DNA of 53,607 nt, taken from contig PGZN01000011.1 of the NCBI GenBank assembly GCA_002840165.1, forward strand, positions 1-53,607, given 5' to 3'. The translations under genes were made by a program, and so were the position numbers. The DNA comes from Firmicutes bacterium HGW-Firmicutes-8 (lineage in GTDB: Bacteria > Bacillota > Thermincolia > Thermincolales > UBA2595). The notes under the pieces were generated by a model. That model did not search any database. It was not told where the DNA came from and saw nothing but the letters and a program-made list of their open reading frames with translations. Shown in pieces: positions 53,515 through 53,607 of the stretch; position 1 is the first letter of the stretch; every line of letters starts with the position of its first letter.

Positions 53515-53607
53515 CTAAGAGCAGGGGGCTTCCTGGTTAATCGACCGTTGCTTCTCTGTTACAAGAAGTCTTACACAATCTCCCCAGGCGTAACTTCGGG
53601 GCGTTCC
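53515..53607 (-). CDS. tnpB: TnpB (IS605 OrfB) C-terminus, cut by the window edge
   Basis: The minus strand has an open frame from 53607 to a TAG at 53515-53517, reading GTPRSYAWGDCVRLL and then SINQEAPCS. The tail G-(T)-P-x-x-Y-A-W-G-D and QEAP(C/R) before the stop is the usual C-terminal ending of TnpB-family proteins, RNA-guided nucleases of IS200/IS605 transposons. Only 30 residues are visible, so activity cannot be judged. Confidence 0.8.
   Translation of the reverse strand, partial: GTPRSYAWGDCVRLLVTEKQRSINQEAPCS

Overview
The window looks like a chromosomal segment of a Bacillota (Firmicutes) bacterium, most plausibly a Clostridia/Peptococcaceae-type anaerobe. The evidence is the secA-prfB pair with a programmed frameshift in prfB, a long-form hpf, an ftsE-ftsX-M23-ctpB-PDZ cluster ordered as in Bacillus, an M-box and a cobalamin riboswitch, and AGGAGG-type ribosome binding sites. 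Nearly all genes lie on the minus strand. Exceptions are a thymidylate synthase-like gene (28.2-28.8 kb) and a plus-strand island (43.6-48.4 kb). The species cannot be named from the sequence alone.

Layout. 0.4-3.2 kb: a PHP-domain hydrolase without a canonical start codon, and a PIN-GNAT-PUA-like fusion overlapping a small ASCH protein. 3.4-10.5 kb: sugar and glycogen metabolism (bifunctional phosphoglucose/phosphomannose isomerase, glycogen debranching enzyme, GH15 glucoamylase, Cof-type HAD phosphatase), a GNAT and a small four-helix membrane protein. 10.5-19.2 kb: excision repair uvrC-uvrA, then a repeat-rich island with a HEPN-like ORF pair, then uvrB. 19.4-22.4 kb: a ferritin-like protein, CorA under an M-box Mg2+ riboswitch, a family-4 uracil-DNA glycosylase and a zinc ribbon protein. 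22.5-28.0 kb: PDZ (MinJ-like), CtpB, M23/EnvC-like, FtsX, FtsE. 28-32.4 kb: thymidylate synthase-like gene, a small unknown, and a cobalamin-riboswitch unit of a zinc alcohol dehydrogenase plus a divergent TrpD homologue. 33-37.5 kb: an EFR1 ferredoxin pseudogene, an FMN split-barrel protein, split transketolase and YitT. 37.5-43.3 kb: prfB, motB, motA, secA. 43.6-51.6 kb: B12-binding radical SAM protein, GGDEF cyclase, a decayed and an intact peptide-binding lipoprotein, DUF5317 and two HD-GYP phosphodiesterases. 51.6-53.6 kb: a strongly structured RNA candidate, a conserved hypothetical, hpf and the 3' end of a TnpB gene cut by the window edge.

The most striking non-genic feature is the repeat load between genes. 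Seven-base tandem arrays (GTCAACT, AGCAACT, TAGTGGY and relatives) sit directly against gene ends, and at five genes the stop codon lies in or touching the array. Other dispersed families recur in the same intergenic blocks.

The most promising leads for undescribed biology are: (1) the roughly 280-nt structured RNA that ends with a U-tract 13 nt before the HD-GYP operon and lies in the hpf locus; (2) the cobalamin-riboswitch-controlled alcohol dehydrogenase plus TrpD-like phosphoribosyltransferase whose anthranilate-binding positions are changed; (3) the PIN-GNAT-PUA/ASCH pair; (4) the seven-base arrays at stop codons.
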